64,000 nt of DNA from DATCLS01 sp035296625. Lineage in GTDB: Bacteria; Actinomycetota; Acidimicrobiia; Acidimicrobiales; VFJN01. Of this stretch, positions 24,270 through 32,915 are shown piece after piece. Positions within the stretch are counted from its first letter, which is position 1; each line of letters opens with the position of its first letter. Both the position numbers and the translations under genes were made by a program. The DNA lies in the NCBI GenBank assembly GCA_035296625.1, contig DATHAO010000059.1, forward strand, positions 73,862 to 137,861, written 5' to 3'. Below the pieces are notes generated by a model that worked only from the letters and a program-made list of their open reading frames with translations, had not been told where the DNA came from and did no database searches.

Positions 24270-25178
24270 TCAGGCCACCCGGGCGGCGACGTCGTCGATG
24301 AGGACGTCCATGAGCCGCAGGCGCTCCACCCCGGAGCCGAGCGTGACATCCGGGACGATGAGCTCGTCGACGCCGGCGTCCGCGAAGGCGGCGACGGTGT
24401 CGGCGAGCCGGGCGGGCGTGCCGCCGTAGGCGGGGCGGGGCAACCGCGCGACCAGCTCGTCGGCGGTGGCGTCGTCGTCGGTGACGAACACGAGCGCCTG
24501 CGTGCTGCGTCGGATCTCGGACGGGTCGCGCCCGACCGCCTCGCAGTGCTGGTCGAGCACCGACGACTTGTGGCGGAACAGCTCGGGCACGCTCCAGCAG
24601 TTCCACTCGTCGGCGTGCTCGGCGACGAGTCGCAGCATGCGCTTCTCGCCGCTGGCCCCCACCAGCAGGGGCAGCGGCTGCTGGACGGGCTTGGGCTCGC
24701 AGAGGGCATCGGTCAGCCGGTAGTGGTCGCCGACATGGGTCGTGGACGGCTCGCGCAGGAGGCTGCGGACGATCGCCACGGCCTCGGCGAAGCGGTCGAC
24801 GCGCTCGCGCACCGCTGGCAGCTCGATGCCGTACTGCTCGTGCTCGTTCTCCTGCCAGCCGGCACCGAGGCCCAGCACGAAGCGCCCGCCGCTGATGTGG
24901 TCGGCGGTGGCCGCCATGTTCGCCACCACTGCCGGGTGGCGGTAGGTGTTGCCGTAGACGAGCGTGCCGATCCGGACGCGGGGCACGGCGGCGGACAAGG
25001 CCCCAACCACCGAACCGGCCTCCAGCGTGGGCTGCTCGGGCGGGAAGGCGCCAGCGCCGCTGCCCATGAAGTGGTCCGCGATCCACACCCCGTCCCACCC
25101 GGTCTCCTCGGCGTGGCGGGCGACCTCCAGCACATCGGTCCAGGGCTGGGTGGCGGAGGGCCAGATCGAGAAGCGCAT
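24270..25178 (-). CDS. LLM-class (luciferase-like) F420/flavin-dependent oxidoreductase
   Basis: 302 aa TIM-barrel of the bacterial luciferase superfamily. Motifs: EETGWDGVWIADHFMG, RVRIGTLVYGNTYRHPAVVANMAATADHISGGRFVLGLGAGWQENEHEQYG and a C-terminal GGTPARLADTVAAFADAGVDELIVP. The HPAVVANMAATADHISGGR segment is typical of F420-dependent actinobacterial members. CATGCT lies 6 nt before the ATG. It shares a probable transcript with the SRPBCC gene and diverges from a second LLM gene. Confidence 0.9.
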   Translation of the reverse strand: MRFSIWPSATQPWTDVLEVARHAEETGWDGVWIADHFMGSGAGAFPPEQPTLEAGSVVGALSAAVPRVRIGTLVYGNTYRHPAVVANMAATADHISGGRFVLGLGAGWQENEHEQYGIELPAVRERVDRFAEAVAIVRSLLREPSTTHVGDHYRLTDALCEPKPVQQPLPLLVGASGEKRMLRLVAEHADEWNCWSVPELFRHKSSVLDQHCEAVGRDPSEIRRSTQALVFVTDDDATADELVARLPRPAYGGTPARLADTVAAFADAGVDELIVPDVTLGSGVERLRLMDVLIDDVAARVA

Positions 25179-25246
25179 CCGATCAGCATGCCGGGCCGTC
25201 GCCCCCCGTGCCCACGACGCGGCGAGAGACCGTCACAGCGGACGCG

Positions 25247-25252
25247 TACGGT
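25247..25252 (+). promoter_or_regulatory. -10 box of the second LLM gene (leaderless)
   Basis: TACGGT, 6 nt before GTG 25259. It decides between GTG 25259 and the upstream in-frame GTG at 25208. Confidence 0.5.
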
Positions 25253-25258
25253 CCCTCC

Positions 25259-26038
25259 GTGCGCACCGCCGTCAGCATCCCCTCATTCGCCAACCCCGAC
25301 ACGCTCGTCGCCCTCGGCGTCGAGGCCGAGCGCGCCGGGTGGGACGGCGTCTTCTTCTGGGACCACATCGTGTGGCGGGGCGACCCACCGCCCGACGTGC
25401 ACGACCCGTGGATCCTGCTCGGCGCCGTGGCCGCCGCCACCGAGCGGGTCGTGCTCGGCCCGCTCGTCACGCCGCTCGCCCGGCGCCGGCCGTGGGTCGT
25501 CGCCAAGCAGGTCACGACGCTCGACCACCTGAGCGGCGGGCGGGCCGTGCTCGGCGTCGGGTTAGGCGAGCCGCCCGACGCCGACTTCGCCGCCTTCGGC
25601 GATCCGTCCGCCGCCCGAGACCGGGCCGCCGCGCTCGACGAGGGCCTCGCCATCGTCGACGGGCTGTGGCGGGGGCCGCTCGCCCACCAAGGCGAGCGGT
25701 TCGCGGTCGAGGCCGAGCTGCGTCCCCGCCCGTTGCAGCGCCCGCGCCCACCGGTGTGGGTGGCGGCCGTGGCGCCGCACCGCCGACCCCTCGCCCGGGC
25801 CCTGCGGTGGGACGGGGCCGTGCTGCTCGGCCCGCGGGGCGTGCAGACGCCCAACGAGGTGTCGGCCTACCTGGACGGGGTCGAGCGCCCGCCGGGGTGG
25901 GAGGTGACGGCCATGTGGGCTCCCGGCGTCCCGGCCGACGAGTACGCGGACGCCGGAGTCACGTGGTTGATCGACGGCGCCGACCCGCAGGGCGGCTGGC
26001 TCGACGGCCTGCGGGCGCGGATCACCGCCGGGCCGTGA
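25259..26038 (+). CDS. LLM-class flavin/F420-dependent oxidoreductase
   Basis: 259 aa luciferase-like barrel: VSIPSFANPDTLVALGVEAERAGWDGVFFWDHIVW, GPLVTPLARRRPWVVAKQVTTLDHLSGGRAVLGVGLGEPPDADF and RPLQRPRPPVWVAA. It is shorter than the divergent LLM protein and belongs to a different subgroup. GTG 25259 is chosen because the TACGGT box lies 6 nt upstream and the protein then begins directly with the first beta strand. The substrate is unknown. Confidence 0.9.
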   Translation: MRTAVSIPSFANPDTLVALGVEAERAGWDGVFFWDHIVWRGDPPPDVHDPWILLGAVAAATERVVLGPLVTPLARRRPWVVAKQVTTLDHLSGGRAVLGVGLGEPPDADFAAFGDPSAARDRAAALDEGLAIVDGLWRGPLAHQGERFAVEAELRPRPLQRPRPPVWVAAVAPHRRPLARALRWDGAVLLGPRGVQTPNEVSAYLDGVERPPGWEVTAMWAPGVPADEYADAGVTWLIDGADPQGGWLDGLRARITAGP

Positions 26039-26079
26039 CCGGCCGCCCGCGGTGGCTGCCCCCGGGGGCGGCACCGTGC

Positions 26080-27210
26080 TCAGCTGCGCAGGCGCTCGGC
26101 CACGTGGTCGATGCAGCGGGTGAGCGCCGCCACGTCGGCGGGATCGATCGCCGGGTAGAGCGCCACCCGCAGCTGGTTGCGCCCCAGCTTGCGGTAGCCC
26201 TCGGTGTCGAGGATGCCGTTGGCCCGCAGGATGCCGCTGACCGTCGCCGCCGGCAGGTCGTCGACGAGGTCGACGGTCGCCACGACCTGGCTGCGGTCGG
26301 CGGGGTCGGTCACGTAGGGGTGGGCGTAGTCGCTGGCCTCGGCCCAGTCGTAGATCGTCTCGGCGGACTCGGCGCAACGCGCCGCCGCCCACGGCATGCC
26401 GCCGTTGTCGATGATCCACTCGATCTGCGACACCGCCAGGTGGATGGTCGCCAGGGCCGGGGTGTTGTAGGTCTGATCCTTGCGGCTGTTGTCGAGCGCG
26501 ATCTTCAGGTCGAGGAACGCCGGCACCCAACGGCCCGACGCGGCGATGCGCTCGATGCGTTCGATCGCCGCGGGGGAAACGGCGGCGATCCACAGCCCGC
26601 CGTCGGAGGCCAGGCCCTTCTGGGGGGCGAAGTAGTAGGCGTCAGTCTGGGTGGCGTCGAAGCGCAGGCCCGCGGCGGCCGAGGTGCCGTCGACGAGTAC
26701 CAGGCCGTCGGCGCCCTCGGGGCGCACGAGGGGCATCGCCACGCCGGTCGACGTCTCGTTGTGGGTGAAGCAGTAAGCGTCGACGTCGGGGCTGGCCTTG
26801 GCGCCGGGGTGGGTGCCCGGCTCGGACTCGATGATGTCGGGGTCGTCGAGGTGGGGAGCGGCCAGCGTGCAGGCGGCGAACTTGGAGGAGAACTCGCCGA
26901 AGCTCAGGTGCTGGCTGCGCTGCTCGATGAGGCCGAAGGTCGCCGCGTCCCAGAACGCGGTGGTGCCGCCGTTGCCCAGCGCGACCTCGTAGCCGTCGGG
27001 CAGCTCGAGCAGCTCGCTGACGCCGTTGCGCAGGGCGGCGACCATGAACCGGACGGCGGCCTGGCGGTGGCTCGTGCCCAGGTAATCGCGCGCGGCCGCG
27101 GCCAGCGCCTCGACGGCCTCGGGGCGCACCTTGGAAGGCCCCGAACCGAAGCGCCCATCCGCGGGGAGCAGGTCGGCCGGGATCGAGATCTCTGAGGTCG
27201 GGGCGCTCAT
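26080..27210 (-). CDS. serC: Phosphoserine aminotransferase (mycobacterial type)
   Basis: Converts 3-phosphohydroxypyruvate to phosphoserine with PLP. 376 aa; the DGRFGSGPSKVRPEAVEAL start, the YLGTSHRQAAVR segment, the PLP lysine K198 in YYFAPQKGLASDGGLW and the later DQTYNTPALATIHLAVSQIEW are characteristic of the actinobacterial SerC subgroup. GATAGT lies 8 nt before the ATG. It diverges from a class I aminotransferase gene; serA is 3.8 kb away, so two serine-pathway genes are in the window. Confidence 0.95.
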   Translation of the reverse strand: MSAPTSEISIPADLLPADGRFGSGPSKVRPEAVEALAAAARDYLGTSHRQAAVRFMVAALRNGVSELLELPDGYEVALGNGGTTAFWDAATFGLIEQRSQHLSFGEFSSKFAACTLAAPHLDDPDIIESEPGTHPGAKASPDVDAYCFTHNETSTGVAMPLVRPEGADGLVLVDGTSAAAGLRFDATQTDAYYFAPQKGLASDGGLWIAAVSPAAIERIERIAASGRWVPAFLDLKIALDNSRKDQTYNTPALATIHLAVSQIEWIIDNGGMPWAAARCAESAETIYDWAEASDYAHPYVTDPADRSQVVATVDLVDDLPAATVSGILRANGILDTEGYRKLGRNQLRVALYPAIDPADVAALTRCIDHVAERLRS

Positions 27211-27254
27211 CGCGTGCCACTATCGCGCGCCGATCCCACGAAGGAGCCACCCCA

Positions 27255-28463
27255 TTGCCTGCCGATCGCCGCATCTCCGCCCGGGTCGCCGCCATCGCCG
27301 AGTCGGCCACGCTCGCCGTCGACGCCAAGGCGAAGGCACTGAAGGCCGCCGGCGAGCCGGTCATCGGCTTCGGCGCCGGCGAGCCCGACTTCCCGACCCC
27401 CGCCCACATCGTCGAGGCTGCCGTCGAGGCGTGCCGCATGCCGCGGTTCCACAAGTACACACCCGCCGCCGGGCTGCCCGAGCTGCGCGAGGCCGTGGCG
27501 CACAAGACCAAGCGCGACTCGGGCTACGACGTCGAGGCCGCCCAGGTCCTGATCACCAACGGCGGCAAGCACGCCGTCTACAACACGTGCGCCACGCTGC
27601 TCGACCCGGGCGACGAGGTGCTGCTCCCGGCCCCGTACTGGACGACGTACCCCGAGCCGATCCGCCTGGCCGGCGGTGTGCCGGTGGTGCTTCCCACCGA
27701 CGAGTCCATCGGGTTCCGGGTCTCGATCGAACAGCTCGAGGCGGCGCTCACGCCCCGCACGAAGATGCTTCTGTTCGTGTCGCCGTCGAACCCGACGGGC
27801 GCGGTCTACCCGCCCGCCGAGGTCGAGGCGATCGGGCGGTGGGCGGTCGAGCGGGGCATCTGGGTCGTCACCGACGAGATCTACGAGCACCTCACCTACG
27901 GCGACCACGCGTTCAGCTCGATGCCGACCCTCGTACCCGACCTGGCCGACCGGTGCGTGGTCCTCAACGGTGTCGCCAAGACCTACGCCATGACCGGCTG
28001 GCGGGTGGGCTGGATGATCGGCCCGAAGGATGTTGTGAAGGCCGCAGCAAACCTGCAATCGCACGCCACGTCGAACGTGGCGAACGTGTCGCAGGCGGCG
28101 GCCCTGGCGGCCGTGACCGGTGACCTGCTAGCCGTGGGCGAGATGCGCACGGCGTTCGAGCGGCGGGGGCGCACGATGCACCGGCTGCTGGCCGGCATCC
28201 CCGAGGTGTCGGTGCTCGAGCCGCAGGGTGCCTTCTACGCGTTCCCGAACCTGTCGTCGTACCTGGGCCGTGACATCCGCGGCCGGGCGGCCAGCTCGAC
28301 GCTCGAGTTGTGCGCCACGCTGCTGGACGAGGCGAGGGTGGCGGTCGTGCCGGGCGAGGCGTTCGGCGCGCCCGGCTACGCCCGCCTGTCGTTCGCCCTC
28401 GGCGACGACGACCTGGGCGAGGGCTGCCAGCGCATCGCCGACCTGCTGGCCGAGGCGAAGTAG
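27255..28463 (+). CDS. Class I/II pyridoxal-phosphate aminotransferase, aspartate aminotransferase type
   Basis: 402 aa fold-type I aminotransferase of the Iγ/thermophilic AspAT type: ISARVAAIAESATLAVDAKAKALKAAGEPVIGFGAGEPDF, NGGKHAVYN, PAPYWTTYPE, SPSNPTGAVY, TDEIYEHLTY and PLP lysine K242 in NGVAKTYAMTGWRVGW; the substrate-carboxylate Arg lies in ARLSFALGDDD. The start is TTG 27255 with AAGGAG at 27241-27246 (8 nt spacing). CACTAT (27218-27223) is a possible -10 box overlapping that of divergent serC. Confidence 0.93.
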   Translation: MPADRRISARVAAIAESATLAVDAKAKALKAAGEPVIGFGAGEPDFPTPAHIVEAAVEACRMPRFHKYTPAAGLPELREAVAHKTKRDSGYDVEAAQVLITNGGKHAVYNTCATLLDPGDEVLLPAPYWTTYPEPIRLAGGVPVVLPTDESIGFRVSIEQLEAALTPRTKMLLFVSPSNPTGAVYPPAEVEAIGRWAVERGIWVVTDEIYEHLTYGDHAFSSMPTLVPDLADRCVVLNGVAKTYAMTGWRVGWMIGPKDVVKAAANLQSHATSNVANVSQAAALAAVTGDLLAVGEMRTAFERRGRTMHRLLAGIPEVSVLEPQGAFYAFPNLSSYLGRDIRGRAASSTLELCATLLDEARVAVVPGEAFGAPGYARLSFALGDDDLGEGCQRIADLLAEAK

Positions 28464-30949
28464 TGCCGGGGTCCGGCTCGGCCGCAGGGACCGGTGACGC
28501 CGCCCAGCCGGGTGGGGCGCCCGGGTCCGCCGCGGTGCCCTCGTCCGGCGAGGTGTCCGCGTCGGCCGGACTGCCCGGGTCCGAGGAGCCGCCCGGGTCC
28601 GGGTCGGCGGACGCTGGCGCAGGCCACGCTGCCGGGGCCGGCCGTGCCGGTCGACCGGCCGGGGGCCCTGCGGGTGACAGGCCCGACGGGCCGGTAGCGG
28701 CCGCGGGTCCGGGCGGGCCGCCTGCGATGGGCGAGGCGGTTCCCTCGCCGGGCAGCGGCGACGCACCTCCTGCGGGCACCGATGCCGATGCCGCCGGGGG
28801 TGCCCCCGGCGGTGCCGCGGGAGCCGGGCAGCCGTACGGGTCCTGGGCCACGCCGATCACCTCCGAGCTGGTGGTGCGGGCGGCCGCCGGGCTCGGCGAC
28901 GTGGCGCTCGACGGCGACGACGTGTGGTGGTCCGAGATGCGGCCGACCGAGGGCGGGCGTTCCCAGCTCGTGCGCTGGCAGCCGGCCGCCGGGGCGCACG
29001 ACGTGCTGCCCGACGGCGCCAACGCCCGTACGGCCGTCCACGAGTACGGCGGCGGCGCCTGGTGGGTCGCCGGCGGCCGCGTGTGGTTCACCGACTGGAC
29101 CGACCAGCGCCTTCGCGTCCTGCCGACCGCCTCCGCCGGCGTGACGGGGGACGTGCGGTCCATCGAGCCCGTCCCCCCGGAGGCGGCGACGCCCGGCGCC
29201 GGTGCACCCGTGGGTCCCGCGGTCACCGCACCGGAGGGGCCTGCGGCGGGCCCTGCACCCGAGATCGTCACGTCCGAGCCCGAGGTGCCCCGAGGCGATC
29301 GATGGGCCGACGGCGACCTCGCCCCCGACGGGCGCTGGCTGGTCGTCGTGCGCGAGCACCACGCTCCCGGCTCGCGAGCGGCCGACGTGGTCAACGAGAT
29401 CGTCGCGCTCGACACCTCCGGCGCGCTGCCGCCCCGGGTGCTGGTGTCCGGGCCCGACTTCGTGTCCGACCCACGCTTCTCGGCGGACGGCCGGCGCCTC
29501 GCCTGGCTCCAGTGGGATCACCCCGACATGCCGTGGGACGGCAGCCAGCTCGTCGTCACCGACCTGCGCTGGTCCGACATCGGCCCCGGGCTCCAACACC
29601 CGGAGGTCGTCGCCGGACGCCCGACCGGTCCCGACGGCGCGACCGGCGAGTCGGTGTCCCAGCCCCGGTGGGCGCCGGACGGCTCGCTGTGGTTCATCTC
29701 CGACCGCACCGGGTGGTGGAACCTCTATCGGTGGGCGCCGCCCGCCGGCTACGAGCGTCTGGGCACGGTCGTCCCCACCGTGCAGATGGACGCCGAGATC
29801 GGCGTGCCCCAGTGGGTGTTCGGCCAGTCGCGCTACGCCTTCCTCGACGGCGGCCGCGTGGCGTTCGCGTACCAGCGCGACGGTCTCGACCACGTGGCGG
29901 TGCGCACGCCCGACGGCGCGGTGCACGACCTCGACCTGCCGTACACGTCCGTGGCGTCGGTGCAGGCGCAGGGCGACGCCGTCGTGTTGGTCGGCGCCTC
30001 CGTGACGTCCGAGCCCGCCGTCGTGCGCGTCACGGTCGACGGCAACACGACCGCCGGTGACCCCGAGGTGCTGCGCCCCGCCCGTGACCTGGGCCTCGAC
30101 CCCGCCTGGTTCTCGGCATGCGAGCCGATCGCCTTCCCGACGACCGGGGGCCGCACGGCCCACGCGCTCTACTACCCGCCCACGAACCCCGAGGCCGTGC
30201 CGCCGGACGCTGAGCTCCCGCCGCTGCTCGTGCTGATCCACGGCGGCCCCACGGCCGCCGCCCGGCCGATGCTGCAGCTCGGCACCCAGTACTGGACGAG
30301 CAGGGGCTTCGCCGTCGTCGACGTCAACTACGGGGGGTCGACCGGCTACGGCCGCGCCTACCGCGACCAGTTGCGCGACGCCTGGGGCGTGGTCGACCTC
30401 GACGACTGCGAGGCGGCCGCGCGCCACCTCGCGGACACGGGGCGGGCCGATCCGAACCGGCTGTGCATCCGGGGCGGATCGGCCGGCGGCTACACGACGC
30501 TGGCGGCGCTGTGCTTCCGCGACACGTTCGCCGCGGGCGCGAGCCACTACGGCGTCGCCGACCTCGAGGCGCTGGCCATCGAGACGCACAAGTTCGAGAG
30601 CCGCTACCTCGACGGGCTGATCGGCCCGTACCCCGCGGCCCGGGACGTCTACGTCGCGCGCTCGCCGATCCACCACGTCGGCGGGTTCGACCGGCCCCTC
30701 GCCGTGTTCCAGGGCCTCGAGGACGAGGTCGTGCCGCCGAACCAGGCCGAGATGATCGTGACGGCGCTGCGCGACCGGGGCGTGCCCGTGGCCTATGTGC
30801 CGTTCCCGGGCGAGCAGCACGGGTTCCGGCAGGCCGCCAACATCCGCCGGGCGCTCGACGGGGAGCTGTCGTTCTACGCGCAGGTGTTCGGCTTTCCACT
30901 GCCGGCCGGCGAGGGCATCGAGGCGGTCGAGGTGGACAACCTCGATTGA
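28463..30949 (+). CDS. S9-family (prolyl oligopeptidase-like) serine peptidase with long low-complexity N-terminus
   Basis: The core begins at YGSWATPITSELVVRAAAGLGDVALDGDDVWW (about residue 128), followed by a beta-propeller and a C-terminal alpha/beta hydrolase with nucleophile Ser in RGGSAGGYTTLA, Asp in GLEDEVVPPNQAEM and His in GEQHGFRQ. This is the acylaminoacyl-peptidase/dipeptidyl-peptidase-like S9C group. The first ~125 residues are Gly/Ala/Pro low complexity, and a similar insert interrupts the propeller (about 235-270). GTG 28463 overlaps the aminotransferase stop (TAGTG); ATG 28727 is an alternative start that removes most of the low-complexity part. No signal peptide is seen, so it is cytoplasmic. 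Confidence 0.88.
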   Translation: MPGSGSAAGTGDAAQPGGAPGSAAVPSSGEVSASAGLPGSEEPPGSGSADAGAGHAAGAGRAGRPAGGPAGDRPDGPVAAAGPGGPPAMGEAVPSPGSGDAPPAGTDADAAGGAPGGAAGAGQPYGSWATPITSELVVRAAAGLGDVALDGDDVWWSEMRPTEGGRSQLVRWQPAAGAHDVLPDGANARTAVHEYGGGAWWVAGGRVWFTDWTDQRLRVLPTASAGVTGDVRSIEPVPPEAATPGAGAPVGPAVTAPEGPAAGPAPEIVTSEPEVPRGDRWADGDLAPDGRWLVVVREHHAPGSRAADVVNEIVALDTSGALPPRVLVSGPDFVSDPRFSADGRRLAWLQWDHPDMPWDGSQLVVTDLRWSDIGPGLQHPEVVAGRPTGPDGATGESVSQPRWAPDGSLWFISDRTGWWNLYRWAPPAGYERLGTVVPTVQMDAEIGVPQWVFGQSRYAFLDGGRVAFAYQRDGLDHVAVRTPDGAVHDLDLPYTSVASVQAQGDAVVLVGASVTSEPAVVRVTVDGNTTAGDPEVLRPARDLGLDPAWFSACEPIAFPTTGGRTAHALYYPPTNPEAVPPDAELPPLLVLIHGGPTAAARPMLQLGTQYWTSRGFAVVDVNYGGSTGYGRAYRDQLRDAWGVVDLDDCEAAARHLADTGRADPNRLCIRGGSAGGYTTLAALCFRDTFAAGASHYGVADLEALAIETHKFESRYLDGLIGPYPAARDVYVARSPIHHVGGFDRPLAVFQGLEDEVVPPNQAEMIVTALRDRGVPVAYVPFPGEQHGFRQAANIRRALDGELSFYAQVFGFPLPAGEGIEAVEVDNLD

Positions 30950-30969
30950 GGCCCAGGTCCGACCCGCTC

Positions 30970-30993
30970 CCCGCATCGCGGTTCGCGATGGGG
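30970..30993 (+). terminator. Hairpin between the S9 peptidase gene and serA
   Basis: CATCGCG (30974-30980) pairs perfectly with CGCGATG (30984-30990) and is extended by CCC/GGG with one bulged G. No T-run. Probably ends the peptidase transcript before the serA promoter. Confidence 0.45.
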
Positions 30994-31057
30994 TGTGACG
31001 GCTGGCGCCGACAACGGTGTGGCGACGCTGCTCACCAGGCAGCCACACTTTGTGGCG

Positions 31058-32620
31058 ATGGCGCGCATCCTGGTCACTGAGAAGATCGCCGAAGGCGGGC
31101 TGAAGAAGCTCCGCGGCGAGGGGCACGTGGTCGACACCCGTGTGGGTCTGAGCCCCGAGGCGCTCGTCGAGGTCGTGCCGGGCGCCGCGGCGCTGATCAT
31201 CCGGTCGGCGACTCAGGTCACGCGCGAGGTGCTCGAGGCGGGCACCGACCTCGTGGTGGTGGGGCGCGCCGGCATCGGGCTCGACAACGTCGACGTGGCG
31301 GCCGCCACCGAGCGGGGGATCATGGTGGCGAACGCGCCGCAGTCGAACATCCTCTCGGCGGCCGAGCACACGATGGCCCTGCTGCTGTCGCAGGCCCGCA
31401 ACGTCCCCCAGGCCCACGCCGCTCTGGCCGGCGGCCGGTGGGAGCGCTCGAAGTGGGAGGGCGTCGAGCTCTCCGGCAAGACGCTCGGCATCGTCGGCCT
31501 CGGGCGCATCGGCAAGCTCGTGGCCCAGCGGGCCAACGCGTTCGGCATGCGTCTCGTGGCCCATGACCCATTCGTCTCGGCCGACCGGGCCCGCCAGCTC
31601 AACATCGACCTGCTGCCGCTCGAGCGGCTCGTCGAGGAGGCCGACTTCGTCACGCTGCACGTGGCCAAGACGCCCGAGACGGTCGGCCTCGTCGGCAAGG
31701 AGTTGCTGGCGCGGGTGAAGCCGGGCATCCGGATCATCAACGTGGCGCGGGGCGGCATCGTCGACGAGGACGCGTTGGCCGAGGCCGTGCGCTCCGGCCG
31801 GGTGGCGGGGGCGGCGCTCGACGTGTTCGCGAGCGAGCCGACGACGGAGTCGCCGCTGTTCGGCCTGCCCGAGGTCGTCGTCACCCCCCACCTGGGGGCC
31901 AGCACCCGTGAGGCGCAGGACAAGGCCGGCGACTCCATCGCCGAGCAGGTCCGCCTGGCGCTGGCCGGCGAGTTCGTGCCGTTCGCCGTCAACGTGAGCG
32001 CGGCGGAGGCGAGCGAGGCCGTGCGACCGTTCCTGCCGCTCGCCGAGCGGCTGGGCCAGCTGTACACGGCGCTCGTCGAAGGCGTGCCGCTGCAGATCGA
32101 GATCGAGTACGCCGGCCAGCTCGCCGACGCCGACACCCGCATCCTCACGCTTTCGGTGCTGAAGGGCGTGTTCGGCGGGGTGACCGACGAGCCCGTGTCC
32201 TACGTCAACGCGCCGCACATCGCCGCCGAGCGGGGTGTCGAGGTGCGTGACGTCTCGACGGCCCGCATGCACGACTACATCAACCTGATCACGATCTCGG
32301 GTGGCGACCACTCGATCGGCGGCACGCTGACCGGCCTGCGGGGCGAGCCGCGCATCGTCGTGCTCGACGGCCATGCCATCGACCTGCCGCCGGCGGACCA
32401 GATGCTCGTCGTGCGCAACGACGACCGTCCCGGCATGATCGCCTTCGTCGCCGGCATGCTGTCCGACGCCGGGATCAACATCGACGACATGCACTTGGGC
32501 CGGTCGAGCGAGGGCCGGGCCGCCCTCCAGGTGCTCGCCACCAACGTCGTCGTGCCCGCCGAGGTCCAGCAGGCCATCCGCTCCGGCGACGGCATCGTCT
32601 CCGTCCACATGCTCCGCTAG
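31058..32620 (+). CDS. serA: D-3-phosphoglycerate dehydrogenase
   Basis: First enzyme of serine synthesis. About 520 aa, the long actinobacterial form: catalytic domain with LIIRSATQVTREVLEAG, NAD-binding GIVGLGRIGKLVAQRA, the active-site INVARGGIVDEDAL and TPHLGASTREAQ, then the intervening ASB domain and a C-terminal ACT domain (LVVRNDDRPGMIAFVAGMLSDAGINIDDMHLGR) involved in serine feedback. ATG 31058 is preferred: CACACT (31044-31049) lies 8 nt upstream and the protein then starts MARILVTEKIAEGG as in the family. Confidence 0.96.
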   Translation: MARILVTEKIAEGGLKKLRGEGHVVDTRVGLSPEALVEVVPGAAALIIRSATQVTREVLEAGTDLVVVGRAGIGLDNVDVAAATERGIMVANAPQSNILSAAEHTMALLLSQARNVPQAHAALAGGRWERSKWEGVELSGKTLGIVGLGRIGKLVAQRANAFGMRLVAHDPFVSADRARQLNIDLLPLERLVEEADFVTLHVAKTPETVGLVGKELLARVKPGIRIINVARGGIVDEDALAEAVRSGRVAGAALDVFASEPTTESPLFGLPEVVVTPHLGASTREAQDKAGDSIAEQVRLALAGEFVPFAVNVSAAEASEAVRPFLPLAERLGQLYTALVEGVPLQIEIEYAGQLADADTRILTLSVLKGVFGGVTDEPVSYVNAPHIAAERGVEVRDVSTARMHDYINLITISGGDHSIGGTLTGLRGEPRIVVLDGHAIDLPPADQMLVVRNDDRPGMIAFVAGMLSDAGINIDDMHLGRSSEGRAALQVLATNVVVPAEVQQAIRSGDGIVSVHMLR

Positions 32621-32795
32621 CGCTAGCCCCCGCGGTGCTGGGCGGCGGGGCGCCCGGCGTCCGGTTCGCGCGGTCGGCACCTCCCGGACGTCATGCGCCG
32701 CTGCGCTGGTCCAGTGACGGACCCCGTCGTTCTTCGACCGATCCCCGTGCCCGGTGCCGTCCGCAATTGCCTGGGCGTGAACCATCGGGTCACCG

Positions 32796-32844
32796 GTTCT
32801 GGGGACGCGAGTGGTTGTCTCCCAACCATTCGCGTCCCCAGAAC
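32796..32844. repeat. 22-bp near-perfect hairpin between convergent genes
   Basis: Left arm 32796-32817 and right arm 32823-32844 match over 22 positions with one G-T pair and a 5-nt loop (TCTCC). The arms begin GTTCTGGGGACGCGA. It lies between the serA stop (32620) and the stop of the convergent membrane gene (32916). No T-run is present. It could be a bidirectional end signal or a small palindromic element. Confidence 0.85.
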
Positions 32845-32915
32845 TCTCCGTGCCTCCCGGTGGACGCGTGCCGGTCGCGGCGTGCCAGATCGTGCGCGAG
32901 GTCGGCGGACCTGTG

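Noticed and set aside
28376..32785. Very long open frame (over 1400 codons) on the minus strand opposite the S9 peptidase and serA
   Set aside because: Codons mirror the third-position GC of the real genes on the other strand; no family motif; it spans the S9 gene, serA and their intergenic hairpin.
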